The notes: a model not told the origin generated them from the letters alone. A stretch of 64,000 bases of DNA from Flagellimonas pacifica (GCF_900215465.1 NZ_OBEH01000004.1:62001-126000); one strand, 5' to 3'; shown: positions 9,079 to 20,700, counted from the first letter of the stretch. Numbers and translations: made by a program.

Positions 9079-12000
9079 TCAATTAAAAAATGTCTTTATT
9101 CGTTCGTTGTTTGCTCCCACCAGAACAAAACTTTTTTGTTTGGATTTTTTTATTCTGATGAGGGATTTCACATTTTCAGGGGCAAAAAAACCACTGATCC
9201 TTGATGGAACCGGGACAAAATTCCTTTTTCCATTTCCTTTAAGGAGAAGACCATTACCAGCATCGGACCTACTGGTCTCCACCTCGGTTTCAAATCGGTT
9301 GCCAGCTAGCAGTATGTCCTCTTTTCCGTCTTGGTCAAAATCGCCACAAACTATTCCATTCACCACAGAATATTGTGCTTCATTGGGCAAGGGTTGTATA
9401 CTGAACTTCCCCTTGCCGTTGTTCCAAATGATGATGGATTGGAACTCCTGCACTTCCAAGTGCAGTGCCTGTTGAATGGACTGGCCCAAAATATCGGTGA
9501 GATTGGCTTCTGCAAAACCTGTGAACGTGGGGAATTTCTCCTTTATGAACGGCATTTGCTCCGTGGAACACATCTTCCCCCTTACGGGAAACAGTTCGTT
9601 GTCCATATCTTTTGCCAGAACAATGTCCACCGTTCCCGTGTTGTCAAAATCATGCGCATAAATGTGGAACGGCTTCTCTTTACTGGCATGAAATTTATAG
9701 TTAAGGCCCAAATTTCCCAACACATAGTCGGTGCTACCATCATTATCCAAGTCATGTGCCTCAATCGTGTTCCACCAACCCGCAGTATGGGAAAAGCCCA
9801 TGGAACCAGTCACATTTTTCAAATAGCCATTTTCATTTTTCAAAAAAGTGATGGGCATCCATTCACCAACCAAGATAAGGTCATCGTCACCATCTTGGTC
9901 AAAATCGGTAGAAATGGCGTCGGTAACCATACCTAGCTGTTGCACATCTTTGCCCCTAGTTGGTGTAACATCTTTGAAGGAACCATTTTCATTCTGCAAT
10001 ATGTAGCTTGGCGCAGCATACGGATACTTCCCCTTTTCCGTCCTTCCCCCAACAAAAAGATCCTGATCACCATCTTGATCAAAATCAAGTGATGCAATAC
10101 AAGAACCATAGTTTTTTGATGGTGGCAAAGCATCTTCATCTTTAACAAACTGCCCAGTACCATTGTTGATATACAAACGGTCGTGCAGTACACTACTATC
10201 TGGTTCGGCCTCATAACTGCCGCTGGCTACATACAGATCAAGGTACCCGTCATTATTGGCATCGAAAAAATGTGCGGCGGTATCTTCGCTCTTCTTGTCC
10301 ACTTCAAGATCTGGTTGGGCGGTTCGTTCAAATTTCCCGGACGGTTTCTGAACATAGATTGCTCCGGAAAACCATGTGGCCCCACCTACAAAAAAATCTT
10401 CCAACCCATCGTTGTTGACATCTCCCACTGCCATGCACGGGCCTGTGCTGGAGAGTTTATGCGGAAGCAATACCTGATCGTTGAAATCGTCATTGGAGAT
10501 ATCGGTATGTACAAAATCAGGTTCCAACAATCTAGGGACCTCTCTTAATAAGGTTGACTTTTCTACTTTTTTAGTTACGGAAGCCTTGGCATCTTTATAT
10601 TCAAAAACCAGTTCTTGATCTGCCCTTACTTTTTGTAAGATTTGTTGTTTTCCATCGGGCCAAGTAATTTCAACTTTGTCGATCTTACCAACTTTTCCTA
10701 GTCCAAAATGCAATATGGGTTCAGAAGCCGAAAAGTACCCCCTTGTGGATAAGAGTTCCTTAACCTGAAGGGTGTTCCCAATGGTCAGTTTAACTTTGGA
10801 GCCATAACCAAAATGATTGTTGGGAGCTCCTTTTACAATGACCTTCAGGTAATGGTTGCCCAATTCGGAAGCTCTGTTTTCAAATAGAAAGGCCTTATCA
10901 TTTACATTGTTACAGACTAGGTCCAAATCACCGTCATTGTCAAAATCGGCATAAGCCGATCCGTTGGAAAAAGAGGGTTTGCCCACGTTTTCCGATGAGC
11001 TGATATCTGTAAATGTGAGGTCCCCATTGTTCTTGAACAAATAGTTAGATAGTTTGACGGATGGGAAAAACGCCCTAGCCTTTTTAAGCTCTTCAACACC
11101 AACATTATTGGGATTTGATGCTTTTAGCTCTTGGGTATATTCCTTTTGTTTTATACGGGCATCCATGTTGGTCACATCGCGTAATATGCCATTAGTCACA
11201 TGGATGTCGTTATGGCCGTCCAAATCAAAATCGGCAATAAGACAGGACCAGCTCCAATCAGTGTTTTCAATACCTGCAAAATATCCCAGTTCTTGGAATG
11301 AAGGTGCATTCTCATTGAAGACACCATTGTTCACTTGCAGCACATTGTGCATATACTGCCAGTGGTATCCAGATTGCACCATGTTGTACATCACATCCCT
11401 GGGCATCATGCTCATGGATGTTTTTGAGCGTTTATAATCCTCTGGAAGCATGTCCAGCACAAAAATATCTTGTAGCCCATCATTGTTGACATCACCAATA
11501 TCGGCTCCCATGCTATAATTGGAGATGTGCGAAAACATCTGCTTCGCCCTTTCAGTGAACGTACCATTTTGGTTATTGATATACAGTAGGTCCGGACCGG
11601 AAAAATCGTTGGATACATAAATATCTTTCCAGCCATCTTCATTGAGGTCGGCTATTGAAACTGTCAATCCAAAAAAGATGTCTGGCAAAATACCTGCCTC
11701 ATTGGATACATCGGTAAAGGTAAGATCACCATTATTTCGATATAGCTTGTCAGCACCTCCATACGTTTTAAAAGAGGGGTCATTGTATATCTTGTTCAAA
11801 TCGAATACTTCATTGGCCATCTTAAAGTCCACCGGAGTGTTTACAATATATACATCCAGATCGCCATCATTGTCATAATCAAAGAAACTGGACTGTATGG
11901 AGTGACTCATAAACTCAGAGAGTCCATAACTTGAGGATGATTCGGTAAAAGTGAGGTCACCATTGTTGATGTATAGCAAGTTTCGTTGCAGGGCATCGGT

Positions 12001-12414
12001 TTCAGGACCTGAGCGACATATATAGATATCCAACCAGCCATCGTTGTTGATATCCACCGTAGTGACACCCGTATAAAACCCGCCATTGCCCTGCACTCCC
12101 GCACTTTTGGCAATGTCCAGAAACTGAAGGTTTCCTTTGTTCAAATACAACGTGTTATCCCCCTTGTTGGCTGTAAAATAGATGTCAGGAAGTTTATCCT
12201 TGTTAAAATCGCCAACGGCCACTCCTGCCCCCATATACATGTGCATAAAGGTGTAATAATTGAAGGTTGTGGTTTCTTCCACCACATTTTCAAAATGAAT
12301 GTTGGAATGTTGGGCAGCTACCTGTTTGAAAACTTTGGGAATATCCTGACAGTATCCCTTGCTCAAAAAAAGGAAAAGGCCAAATACAAGTATTTTGCAA
12401 ATCCCCCTGTCCAT
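9079..12414 (-). CDS. FG-GAP/VCBS repeat protein with ASPIC/UnbV domain (CRTAC1-like), copy 1
   Basis: This 1,111-residue secreted protein has a signal peptide ending near SKGYCQ. It is built from two propeller-like blocks. FG-GAP/VCBS repeats with Ca-binding loops (for example DFNKDKLPD, DINNDGWLD, DYDNDGDLD, DVNNDGLQD) fill about residues 60-515. An ASPIC/UnbV domain follows (about 518-605, with STRGYFSASEPILHFGLG). Further repeats (DVNNDGLED, DANNDGYLD, DFDQDGDQD, DFDQDGDDD) run to the end. Such proteins are often misannotated as RNA-binding; the fold suggests an extracellular Ca-dependent binding scaffold. Its start codon overlaps the stop of the upstream paralogue as TAATG, so translation is coupled. 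The position behind susCD suggests a surface-binding or processing role for the same substrate. No catalytic motif was seen. Confidence 0.85.
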   Translation of the reverse strand: MDRGICKILVFGLFLFLSKGYCQDIPKVFKQVAAQHSNIHFENVVEETTTFNYYTFMHMYMGAGVAVGDFNKDKLPDIYFTANKGDNTLYLNKGNLQFLDIAKSAGVQGNGGFYTGVTTVDINNDGWLDIYICRSGPETDALQRNLLYINNGDLTFTESSSSYGLSEFMSHSIQSSFFDYDNDGDLDVYIVNTPVDFKMANEVFDLNKIYNDPSFKTYGGADKLYRNNGDLTFTDVSNEAGILPDIFFGLTVSIADLNEDGWKDIYVSNDFSGPDLLYINNQNGTFTERAKQMFSHISNYSMGADIGDVNNDGLQDIFVLDMLPEDYKRSKTSMSMMPRDVMYNMVQSGYHWQYMHNVLQVNNGVFNENAPSFQELGYFAGIENTDWSWSCLIADFDLDGHNDIHVTNGILRDVTNMDARIKQKEYTQELKASNPNNVGVEELKKARAFFPSVKLSNYLFKNNGDLTFTDISSSENVGKPSFSNGSAYADFDNDGDLDLVCNNVNDKAFLFENRASELGNHYLKVIVKGAPNNHFGYGSKVKLTIGNTLQVKELLSTRGYFSASEPILHFGLGKVGKIDKVEITWPDGKQQILQKVRADQELVFEYKDAKASVTKKVEKSTLLREVPRLLEPDFVHTDISNDDFNDQVLLPHKLSSTGPCMAVGDVNNDGLEDFFVGGATWFSGAIYVQKPSGKFERTAQPDLEVDKKSEDTAAHFFDANNDGYLDLYVASGSYEAEPDSSVLHDRLYINNGTGQFVKDEDALPPSKNYGSCIASLDFDQDGDQDLFVGGRTEKGKYPYAAPSYILQNENGSFKDVTPTRGKDVQQLGMVTDAISTDFDQDGDDDLILVGEWMPITFLKNENGYLKNVTGSMGFSHTAGWWNTIEAHDLDNDGSTDYVLGNLGLNYKFHASKEKPFHIYAHDFDNTGTVDIVLAKDMDNELFPVRGKMCSTEQMPFIKEKFPTFTGFAEANLTDILGQSIQQALHLEVQEFQSIIIWNNGKGKFSIQPLPNEAQYSVVNGIVCGDFDQDGKEDILLAGNRFETEVETSRSDAGNGLLLKGNGKRNFVPVPSRISGFFAPENVKSLIRIKKSKQKSFVLVGANNERIKTFFN

Positions 12415-15400
12415 TACTTGGAATTTATTTTTATCAATCTGGCCCTGCCATTATTGATCGCTACGACCAAAGCTTTTCCCTTGCCGTAATCAATGAGCTT
12501 TATTTCCTTGACATCATCGGAAATGTTCAATCCGCTTTTGCCCATGGGCACAGGTTCAAATTCAAAATCACGTTTCCCTTTCAAAAATAGCCCAAGGCTG
12601 GCATCGTTACGAGTGGTCTCTATTTCGGAACCAAATAGGTTGCCTGCCACAATCACATCTTTGATGCCATCATTATCCACATCATGGATGACCGAACTGT
12701 TGATGCTGGATATCTGGGCGAGATCGGGTAACGGTTTTATATTGAATTTTCCGTTTCCGAGGTTTTCCATACTGATACTGGCAAAGGTCTTTGCCTCATA
12801 ATGCAATGCCGTTGATAAAGATGACTGTCCATAGACATCTTGTAGGCTGGCAGATGCGAATTCGTTATAACTTTTGAACTTTTTCTTGATACTAGGAACC
12901 TGTTGCGACGAGCATGACCTGCCACGAAGTGGATATTGCTCACCGTAGTTGTAATAGCTCAGTACAATATCTTTCTTTCCATTGCCGTCAAAATCTCCCT
13001 GATGTACTGAAAAAGGTTCGTTCGGCCTGGCCTTGTATTTGTAGTTGAGGCCCAGATTGCCCAGAACATAGTCATCGTCGCCATCGTTGTCCATATCGCT
13101 ACCCGTTATGCTGGACCACCATCCCGATGTTTCTTGTAAGCCGAATTTTTGGGTGCTATTGCTAAAAGTTCCACCGGTATTCTCCAGAACGGTAATGGGC
13201 ATCCACATTCCGGCGACTATAAGGTCCAGATCACCATCCGTATCAAAATCGGTCCAAACGGCATCCGTGACCATTCCCAATTTTTCCATCAGCGGTTTGT
13301 TTTCTTCCAAGAAAAGCAAACGGCCTGTTTCATTGAGCAGGTTCTTTAACAGATAGCTTTTTGCCGGTTCTGGATAGGCACCGGGAACTTGCCTTCCACC
13401 AACAAAAAGATCCATATCACCATCATTGTCGTAATCGGCGACCTTTACCCGTGAACCACTGGCATTGATTGTTGGTAGCACATTATCGGCCAGTCCAAAT
13501 TTTCCGTCCCCAGAGTTCAGGTAAAGCCGATCCTGATAGTTTTGGGAATCTTTTTCAAATTCGTTGCCCCCAGAAACCACATACAGATCCTGGTCACCAT
13601 CGTTATCGGCATCAAAAAATACAGCTCCCATGTCTTCCCTGTTCAGATCCGGGATGAGCTTTATTGGATTTTCCACAAAACTGCCATTGGTTTGCTGGGT
13701 GAACAGCTTGCCCAAGCCTTGTTGTGGCCCTCCAATATAAAAATCCTTCAGACCATTGCCGTCCGCATCCGATACCGCCAGTCCCGGTCCCAAGGTGGAC
13801 ATACGGTGCGGCAACAGCACTTCACGGGCATAATCATCAAATCTGTTTTCCTTATGGATATAGTTCACCTGTGCCTCGGAAGTGATGTCCTCAAAAATAT
13901 AGTTTGAAACTGCTTCGTTCGAATCGTGCATTTTCTGCTTTTGCATATCCAGAATCAAGGTCTGGTTCGGTTTTACCTTTTTCCGAACAAAAGAGGTGCG
14001 GCCATTAAACCAATCAATCTTTATGCTATCTATCCTGGTAATGCCCTTCAGACCAAAATGGATTATTTCCTCGCTGCTTGAATTGATTCCTCTTGCGTTG
14101 GTAAGTTGAGCGGTTTGGAATCCGTTTTTGTGATAAATTGTGACCTTTGTTCCAAAAAAGCTCTGGGCCTTACCTGCATTTTCAAATTTGATTCTCAAAT
14201 AATTGTTCTTTTTGATGGTGTTGGCCCTATTTCGGTATACATGGGCCACCTCATCAATATTGTTCACCACCAGATCCAAATCCCCATCATTGTCCAGATC
14301 GCCATAGGCAGCCCCTGTGGAAAACGTTTCTTGGTCAAACCCCCATGCATCGGAAGTTTTTTGAAAGCGCAATCCATTGGTATTTTGGAACATATAGTTC
14401 TTTACCTTATCCGAAGGGAAAAAGGACAGTACCTCTTCCAAATTGATGTACTGCCAAATATCAATATCGGCATTGTTTTCCAGGTTATGCTTCTCCAGAA
14501 TATCGGCTATGTAGCCATTTAATCTTTTTAGGGCGTCCGTATTTCCAATTTCGTGACGAACCCCATTGGTGACAAAAAGGTCCAATAGGCCATCGTTATC
14601 AAAATCGGCTAATAGAGGAGACCAGCTCCAATCGGTACTTGAAATGCCCGCCATTTGTCCGATCTCACTAAATAAAAGCCCACCATTTGCATCCACACCA
14701 TTGTTCAGCTGCAACGTATTGAACATATATTGGTAATGCCCTCCCTGGCTCACATTGTCCCAGAATTCCACCGGATTCATGGAACTCATGTTGCTTTTCA
14801 GCTTGAAGTTGTCCTCGGCCACCATATCTAGCACCACAAAATCCATCCAACCGTCATTGTTGATATCACCGATATCTGCTCCCATGCTGAAATAGGAGGT
14901 GTGTTTTATGTTTTCATAAATTTTATTAGTAAAGGTACCGTCCTTATTGTTGATGTAGAAAAAGTCGGGCCCCTTGTAATCATTGGCCACGTAGATGTCC
15001 TGCCAACCATCATTGTCAAAATCGGCTATTGCGGAGCTCAATCCATAGCCATAGTTGCTTATACTACCATTAGTTGGGGTTTCCACAAATGTTCCTCCTT
15101 TATTTTCCAATAGACGATAGTTTTCATGCGGTTCTATTTTCTTTTCCGAACCTTTTGGTGCCAAAATGGAAGAATTCTTGGGTTGGTTTACTATATAGAC
15201 ATCAAAATCCCCGTCTCGGTCAAAGTCGAAGAAATTGGCCTCTGTAGTTCTTTTGTTGTCGTTGAGGTTGTACTGGGCTGCAGCTTCTGTGAAGGTAAGA
15301 TTCCCATTGTTAATGTAAAGTTCGTTCTCCCGCAGCTTTTCTTGGTTGTCATACAAACTTTTGCAGACATAAATATCCTTGCACCCGTCATTATTGACAT

Positions 15401-15815
15401 CAACAATACTAACATGAGTGGACCACCCTCCTCTATTGAGAATCCCAGCGGAGAAAGTGATATCCTCAAATTTGAAATTACCTTTGTTCAGATAGAGTTT
15501 ATCGCCTACTTGGTTGCCTGTGAAATAAATATCCAGTAAATCATCATTATTAATGTCACCTATGGCAACTCCACCTCCTTTGTAGAATCCCTTGTAAACA
15601 AAAATATTGTCCGCTTTGGTCTGCTTCAAAATATTGTTGAAATGGACATTGGACTCTGAGGGAGGGAGTAACTCAAAGAGTTGTGCCTTAGGTGCACTGT
15701 TACGTTCTTGACCAGCCATATTGAAAATGGTGAGCACAAAAACACTTAAGGATAGCGGAAAAATGTTCTTTACCCTAATCCTGTTTATACCACGAAAAGA
15801 CCTTTGATTACTCAT
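12414..15815 (-). CDS. FG-GAP/VCBS repeat protein with ASPIC/UnbV domain (CRTAC1-like), copy 2
   Basis: This 1,133-residue paralogue of the next gene has the same order of parts: signal peptide (cleavage near MAGQE), FG-GAP repeats (DINNDDLLD, DVNNDGCKD, DFDRDGDFD, DFDNDGWQD, DINNDGWMD), ASPIC/UnbV (about 535-620, with NARGINSSSEEIIHFGL), then a second propeller (DADGNGLKD, DADNDGDQD, DYDNDGDMD, DFDTDGDLD, DMDNDGDDD). The two proteins align over their full length, including conserved stretches such as YVLGNLGLNYK, so they arose by tandem duplication and have diverged clearly. A terminator-like hairpin separates this gene from susD upstream. A role as a Ca-dependent surface binding protein is inference from fold and neighbourhood. 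Confidence 0.85.
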   Translation of the reverse strand: MSNQRSFRGINRIRVKNIFPLSLSVFVLTIFNMAGQERNSAPKAQLFELLPPSESNVHFNNILKQTKADNIFVYKGFYKGGGVAIGDINNDDLLDIYFTGNQVGDKLYLNKGNFKFEDITFSAGILNRGGWSTHVSIVDVNNDGCKDIYVCKSLYDNQEKLRENELYINNGNLTFTEAAAQYNLNDNKRTTEANFFDFDRDGDFDVYIVNQPKNSSILAPKGSEKKIEPHENYRLLENKGGTFVETPTNGSISNYGYGLSSAIADFDNDGWQDIYVANDYKGPDFFYINNKDGTFTNKIYENIKHTSYFSMGADIGDINNDGWMDFVVLDMVAEDNFKLKSNMSSMNPVEFWDNVSQGGHYQYMFNTLQLNNGVDANGGLLFSEIGQMAGISSTDWSWSPLLADFDNDGLLDLFVTNGVRHEIGNTDALKRLNGYIADILEKHNLENNADIDIWQYINLEEVLSFFPSDKVKNYMFQNTNGLRFQKTSDAWGFDQETFSTGAAYGDLDNDGDLDLVVNNIDEVAHVYRNRANTIKKNNYLRIKFENAGKAQSFFGTKVTIYHKNGFQTAQLTNARGINSSSEEIIHFGLKGITRIDSIKIDWFNGRTSFVRKKVKPNQTLILDMQKQKMHDSNEAVSNYIFEDITSEAQVNYIHKENRFDDYAREVLLPHRMSTLGPGLAVSDADGNGLKDFYIGGPQQGLGKLFTQQTNGSFVENPIKLIPDLNREDMGAVFFDADNDGDQDLYVVSGGNEFEKDSQNYQDRLYLNSGDGKFGLADNVLPTINASGSRVKVADYDNDGDMDLFVGGRQVPGAYPEPAKSYLLKNLLNETGRLLFLEENKPLMEKLGMVTDAVWTDFDTDGDLDLIVAGMWMPITVLENTGGTFSNSTQKFGLQETSGWWSSITGSDMDNDGDDDYVLGNLGLNYKYKARPNEPFSVHQGDFDGNGKKDIVLSYYNYGEQYPLRGRSCSSQQVPSIKKKFKSYNEFASASLQDVYGQSSLSTALHYEAKTFASISMENLGNGKFNIKPLPDLAQISSINSSVIHDVDNDGIKDVIVAGNLFGSEIETTRNDASLGLFLKGKRDFEFEPVPMGKSGLNISDDVKEIKLIDYGKGKALVVAINNGRARLIKINSK

Positions 15816-15870
15816 GACAAATATTATAAACTTATAGGGTCATATTGCAATTACGGTTAAGATAAGAGTA

Positions 15871-15900
15871 AAAAGAGACTGCAATGAAGCAGCCTCTTTT
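15871..15900 (-). terminator. Terminator-like hairpin between susD and the FG-GAP pair
   Basis: The arms AAAAGAGACTGC and GCAGCCTCTTTT pair with a 6-nt loop. On the minus strand the stem is followed by a T-rich run (CTCTTTTTACTCTT), as in an intrinsic terminator. It lies 48 bp after the susD stop. It may end the susCD transcript or attenuate expression of the downstream genes. Confidence 0.7.
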
Positions 15901-15947
15901 CTTGCAAACTTTCAACTAAAAACTAACTCAAACTAACTATCTTCATT

Positions 15948-17765
15948 TTATTGTAAAGGATCAAAATTTCCTCCAGGCCATCCTACAGTCTGCTCAAGCG
16001 CAGGGTTTTTGCCCATATCATCTTGGGGAATTGCATAGAAATAATAGATATCCAAGAAGTTAATAGCCTTTCCATCATCCGTAACATTGCCCATTTCCTC
16101 AACACTTCTTTCCTCGGTCAAGAAATATGTATTATAAACTGTAGGGTCATCCAAATCGATACTGCCACTCAAAACACCAGCCTCCAGTGCTTTTCTGTCA
16201 TCCAAAATTTCACCGCTGGGATCAAGCGCATCAAAAGCAGCTGTTCTTGTAACCCTATAACCCTTTCTGTGTGTTCCGTTCAGTAAGGCCCCATATAATC
16301 TTCGTCTTCTTAAATCACTAGACCTTTTACCTTCAAATACCAGTTCCAGTCTACGCTCCAACATTACAGCATCCCGCATTTGGTCTTTGTCCATACCTGC
16401 TGCTAGACCATATTGACCTCCTCCAACATCTATTCCAGCTCGTTGACGAATCTGGCTCAACATAGTATATGCTTCCGCAGTATTCCCAATTTCATTGGCT
16501 GCTTCGGCCAAATTCAACAACACCTCAGCGTATCGGATAGAAATCCAGTCAGTGGTGCCCGCCAAACTTGCTGCTCCACCTTCAACCGATGCATCAACAG
16601 CTTTTCTACAATAGAAACCTGTTTTTGTAACTCTATCATTGGCTTGACTCTCAATAGCATTTTCTTGAAAAGACCAATTCAAATCACTGGTGGTATTGGG
16701 TTCTGGATTGTTTAAAGGCCAGTTAACTCCATTCCATGCAATAGTAGCTGCAAAACGAGGATCTCTGTTCAACCATAAGGTAGTAGAATTATAAGTATAG
16801 GCCGAGGTAGCATCAGTAATTGCCTTACCATCTTTCATGGGGTAGGCATCTACCAAACTCTTTGTTGGCCTATCAAATGATTCTCCATTTGTTCCCACTA
16901 TAAATGGACGACAGCCAGCTTCTCTTACATGGGTTTCATCTCCAGCGAACCTTTTTATCATTATAGCTTCAGGATTAGCATCGCTTTCATCAAACCAAAG
17001 TTGACTATAACTTGAATGAAGACCTTTTCCATTGGCGTCTGCCCAGTCTTTAGCTTCTTTATTTGCATCATAAGCTGCTTGCCAACGTCCTTTGTCTTGG
17101 GCTGGATCAAATTGTTCACTTGCATAATGTAACAGCACTTTACCTTTATACGCCAACGCCGCTCCTTTTGTAATTCTTCCATAATCGGACCCCGCGTTTT
17201 CATATGAATCTGGCAACAAGCTTATAGCTTCATCCAAATCCGCTATTATCTGAGTAATACACTCTGAGGTTTTATTTCTTGGAACTTGGAGAACCTCAAT
17301 ATCCGATTTATCTCCCACAGTTAATACCAATGGGACCCCTCCGTACAAGGAGACCAGTTCAAAATATAGACGAGCTCTAAAAAATAGTGCCTGACCTTTC
17401 ATTAGGTTTTGTTCCCCAACTTCAATCTCACCGGTTCCAACGTTCTCCAGCAGAATGTTGATGTCCTTGATTATTGCATACGATGGACTGTAGTTATCTA
17501 TAGATCCATCTGTTGAAACCTCCCCGTACATAACAGGATTTACCCCTTCAGCATCGTCTGATTGCTGTGATGCCACCACAGGCCACGAGGGTAGTGCTCG
17601 ATCATAAATTTGGTTCAAAAATCCTTTTGCCAGATTTACATCGTTCCAAACAACTTCAGGGCTAATAGCTCCCAAAGGTCTTTTGTCCAATGGGTCATTA
17701 CTGCACTGAACAAGAAATAGTGCGGTAATCATAACCAGTGTACTTATATATTTTGTCTTCATCAT
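15948..17765 (-). CDS. SusD/RagB family nutrient-binding outer-membrane lipoprotein
   Basis: This 605-residue protein has a lipoprotein signal with lipobox LVQ-C21. The family features are the N-terminal SusD-like helical region, the TPR-like helices with FFRARLYFELVSLYGGVPLV, and the C-terminal RagB/SusD part with RYAEVLLNLAEAANEIGN and ERRLELVFEGKRSSDLRR. SusD proteins sit as lids on their SusC transporters at the cell surface and bind glycan or peptide ligands. It starts 8 bp after the susC stop, so they form an operon. The substrate cannot be told from the sequence. Confidence 0.96.
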   Translation of the reverse strand: MMKTKYISTLVMITALFLVQCSNDPLDKRPLGAISPEVVWNDVNLAKGFLNQIYDRALPSWPVVASQQSDDAEGVNPVMYGEVSTDGSIDNYSPSYAIIKDINILLENVGTGEIEVGEQNLMKGQALFFRARLYFELVSLYGGVPLVLTVGDKSDIEVLQVPRNKTSECITQIIADLDEAISLLPDSYENAGSDYGRITKGAALAYKGKVLLHYASEQFDPAQDKGRWQAAYDANKEAKDWADANGKGLHSSYSQLWFDESDANPEAIMIKRFAGDETHVREAGCRPFIVGTNGESFDRPTKSLVDAYPMKDGKAITDATSAYTYNSTTLWLNRDPRFAATIAWNGVNWPLNNPEPNTTSDLNWSFQENAIESQANDRVTKTGFYCRKAVDASVEGGAASLAGTTDWISIRYAEVLLNLAEAANEIGNTAEAYTMLSQIRQRAGIDVGGGQYGLAAGMDKDQMRDAVMLERRLELVFEGKRSSDLRRRRLYGALLNGTHRKGYRVTRTAAFDALDPSGEILDDRKALEAGVLSGSIDLDDPTVYNTYFLTEERSVEEMGNVTDDGKAINFLDIYYFYAIPQDDMGKNPALEQTVGWPGGNFDPLQ

Positions 17766-17773
17766 AACTATTT

Positions 17774-20700
17774 TTAAAATGTAACATTAATTCCCAGACT
17801 ATAACTTCTGTTTACAGGAATACCTCTACCTGAAGTTTCTGGCTCAAAAGATTTGATATTACTGTAAATCATGAATAGGTTTGTGCCATTTGCAAAAACA
17901 TTTATGCGATCGGCTCCTATTCTCTCCACAATTGAATCAGGAATGTCATATCCAAGATTCAAGTTTTTCATCCTTAAGAAATCTGCATCTGCATACCAAA
18001 AAGTGGAATTTGAATCCGCACGCGGTGACCCAAACCTTGGGAAAGAAGCATCCGTATTATCCGGTGTCCAAGAATCCAACCATTGCGTATGCGAAGAATT
18101 ACCAATCCCGAACTGGAATCTATTGTTGGCAGGTTGATATTTTTGGTGGCCCGCAAAACCCTGCGCAAATGCCATTAGGTTAAATCTTTTATAGCGAAGG
18201 TTCAATCGTAGACCATAGTTAAATGGTGCATCATTCCTTCCAATAAAATCAATGTCATTTCCATCTATAACACCATCAGGCGTATTCCCTTGAGGGTCAT
18301 CTGTAGGGTTTCCTCGCAGATCCCTAAAATATAACGCTCCCAATTGTGGATCTTGGCCAAAAACTTTGTACCCGTTTGCAATAAGATCATCCAACTGTCC
18401 TTGGGTTCTTATGATTCCTTCGCTAATCAGCCCTGTTCTTCTACTTACCTCACGGCCAGTGCGTATTTCATAAGGTCTTCGGGTTTCCGGCTCATCAAGT
18501 GTTACATACTTTGCCTTTGAATATCCAAAAACCAGCCCAACTTCATAGAAAAGGTCTTCTCCTATATTATCTTTATAAGTAGACAGTAATTCTACACCAT
18601 TGATATCTATTGCCCCATAATTTTCTGGGCCCAAGCTCAATCCAGTTGAAGAAGGTACAAGTTCCTGCCTTGATCCATATAGGTCAGTTTTCTTATTCTT
18701 AAAGAAATCCAATGTGGTGGATAACCTATCGTCCAAAACATTAAAATCAAAACCTAGGTTATATGAAGTTTGTTTTTCCCATGTGATAAAAGGGTCAGGT
18801 TCTCCACTTATCCTAACAGCCCCTGTAACTGCATCACCAGTACCAAATACAGGACCTGTCAACCCACCCGTATATGTTTGTATGTATGGGAATACTGTTG
18901 CTCCTTGTCCGGTTACATCATCATTCCCGGTACTACCGATAGAATATCTTATTTTAAAGAAATCAAAGAATCCAAGATTATTCTTGAAAAAATCTTCTTC
19001 ACTCAATACCCATGCCGCTGAAACAGATGGGAAGAAGCCCCAACGCTCATCCTTTGCAAATTGGGCAGATCCATCAAATCTATAGGTAGAGTTCAAGAAA
19101 AATTTGTCTTTGTAGTTATAACCAAGACTACCGATTACAGATTGCCTTCCTGTTTCACCAGCACTTCCACTTGCAAATTGATTCTCAACCGCCGGATCAC
19201 TTGCAAACAATTGAGTGATCAATGGAGAAAGTAAGTTTCTGCGCAGACCAAAAAATGACTTGTTATCCCTTTCGTACTGTTCGTAATTCACAAATGCATT
19301 TATAGAATGGTTACCAAAAGTGTTTTCATAACCCAATCTAGCATTCAATTGATAAGACTCTATCTCTTCTGTTGATTCCAACAAACTGTTGGAATTTGCA
19401 AAATCATCACTACGTACTCGAGTTCCAATAATCTCATCCGTTAAACGAAAACGGTTGTTTGGATCAGCTGCAAACGTGAAATCTTCTACAACATTTCTTC
19501 TAAATGTCCTATCATTTCTGGTATTAAGTCTATTGTAGGTTAACCCAGCTTTCAAGCCTTTCAAAAAAGGAATCTTATAATTGATATCAATAATGGCTCC
19601 AATATTTCTGGCTTTACGGTCATTAGTTCCTGCTCCACCTTCAATCAGGTGTAGAGGGTTCCACCCATTAAAGTTTGCCACATATTGCCCATTAATTGTT
19701 GCAGGACCCCATCGTCCCGTTCTGTTGGCCGTTCTGTAGAAATCTCCAAAGTCCTCATCACTACCGTTCCATCTCCAATAGAATTCTTCCCTCAGATCAT
19801 TGTTTGTATTAAGATTGAGCGAAATATTTAAATTATCGGTAACATCAACATCTACTTTGGCTCTCAAATTGGTCTTTCTATATTCCAAATTATCAAATGC
19901 TCCTGTTTCCTTCACAAAAGACCCAGACATAAAATAACGGACATTATCTGTACCACCTCCAACGGTCATGGCATGTCTAGTCAATATTGGACTTTTCTCC
20001 GCCTGATCAAGATAAGATCCAAAGTTTTGATCCCGTAAATAGTCAAGCTCAGCTTGATTAAATCTAGCCGGATCATCTGGAGCCAGATTGTTAAAATCTT
20101 GCTGTTGGCCAATTAGCAAGGCTTGTTGATAAGCCGTTGTCATTGGTGGTACTATAGTAGGCTCCGTTGTACCTATGGTAGAAGTAATATTTATAGTAGG
20201 CCTGCCGGTTTTTCCTGATTTGGTCTTCACCAAAACCACACCGTTGGCAGCTCTTGAACCATAGACCCCTGCGGAGGCGGCATCTTTTAAAATGGAAATA
20301 TTCTCTACCTCACTAACATCCAAAGCATCAAACAATTCTTTTGTTGCAATGATATTATCAATAACATAAAGCGGTTGATTATTACCATTAAAACCTTCAG
20401 ATGTTGCACCCCTAATTACAATATCCGAGGTTCTTCCCGGTTTTCCACCGGCCAAGCTTATATTCACACCTGCAAATCTTCCTGCCACAGCATTACTAAG
20501 TGAGGTAGCTGGTATTTCCTTTATCTCTTCTGTTGTAATGGCAGATACCGAACTTGTCAAATTTCGTTTTACCGTTGTACCGTATCCAACCACTACCACT
20601 TCGTCAAGTGTGGAAGAGCTTTCCACCATGACAACTGATAAAGTTGTTTGTCCGTTCAACGGAATTTCTTGTGTAGTGTATCCAATATAGGAAATCATCA

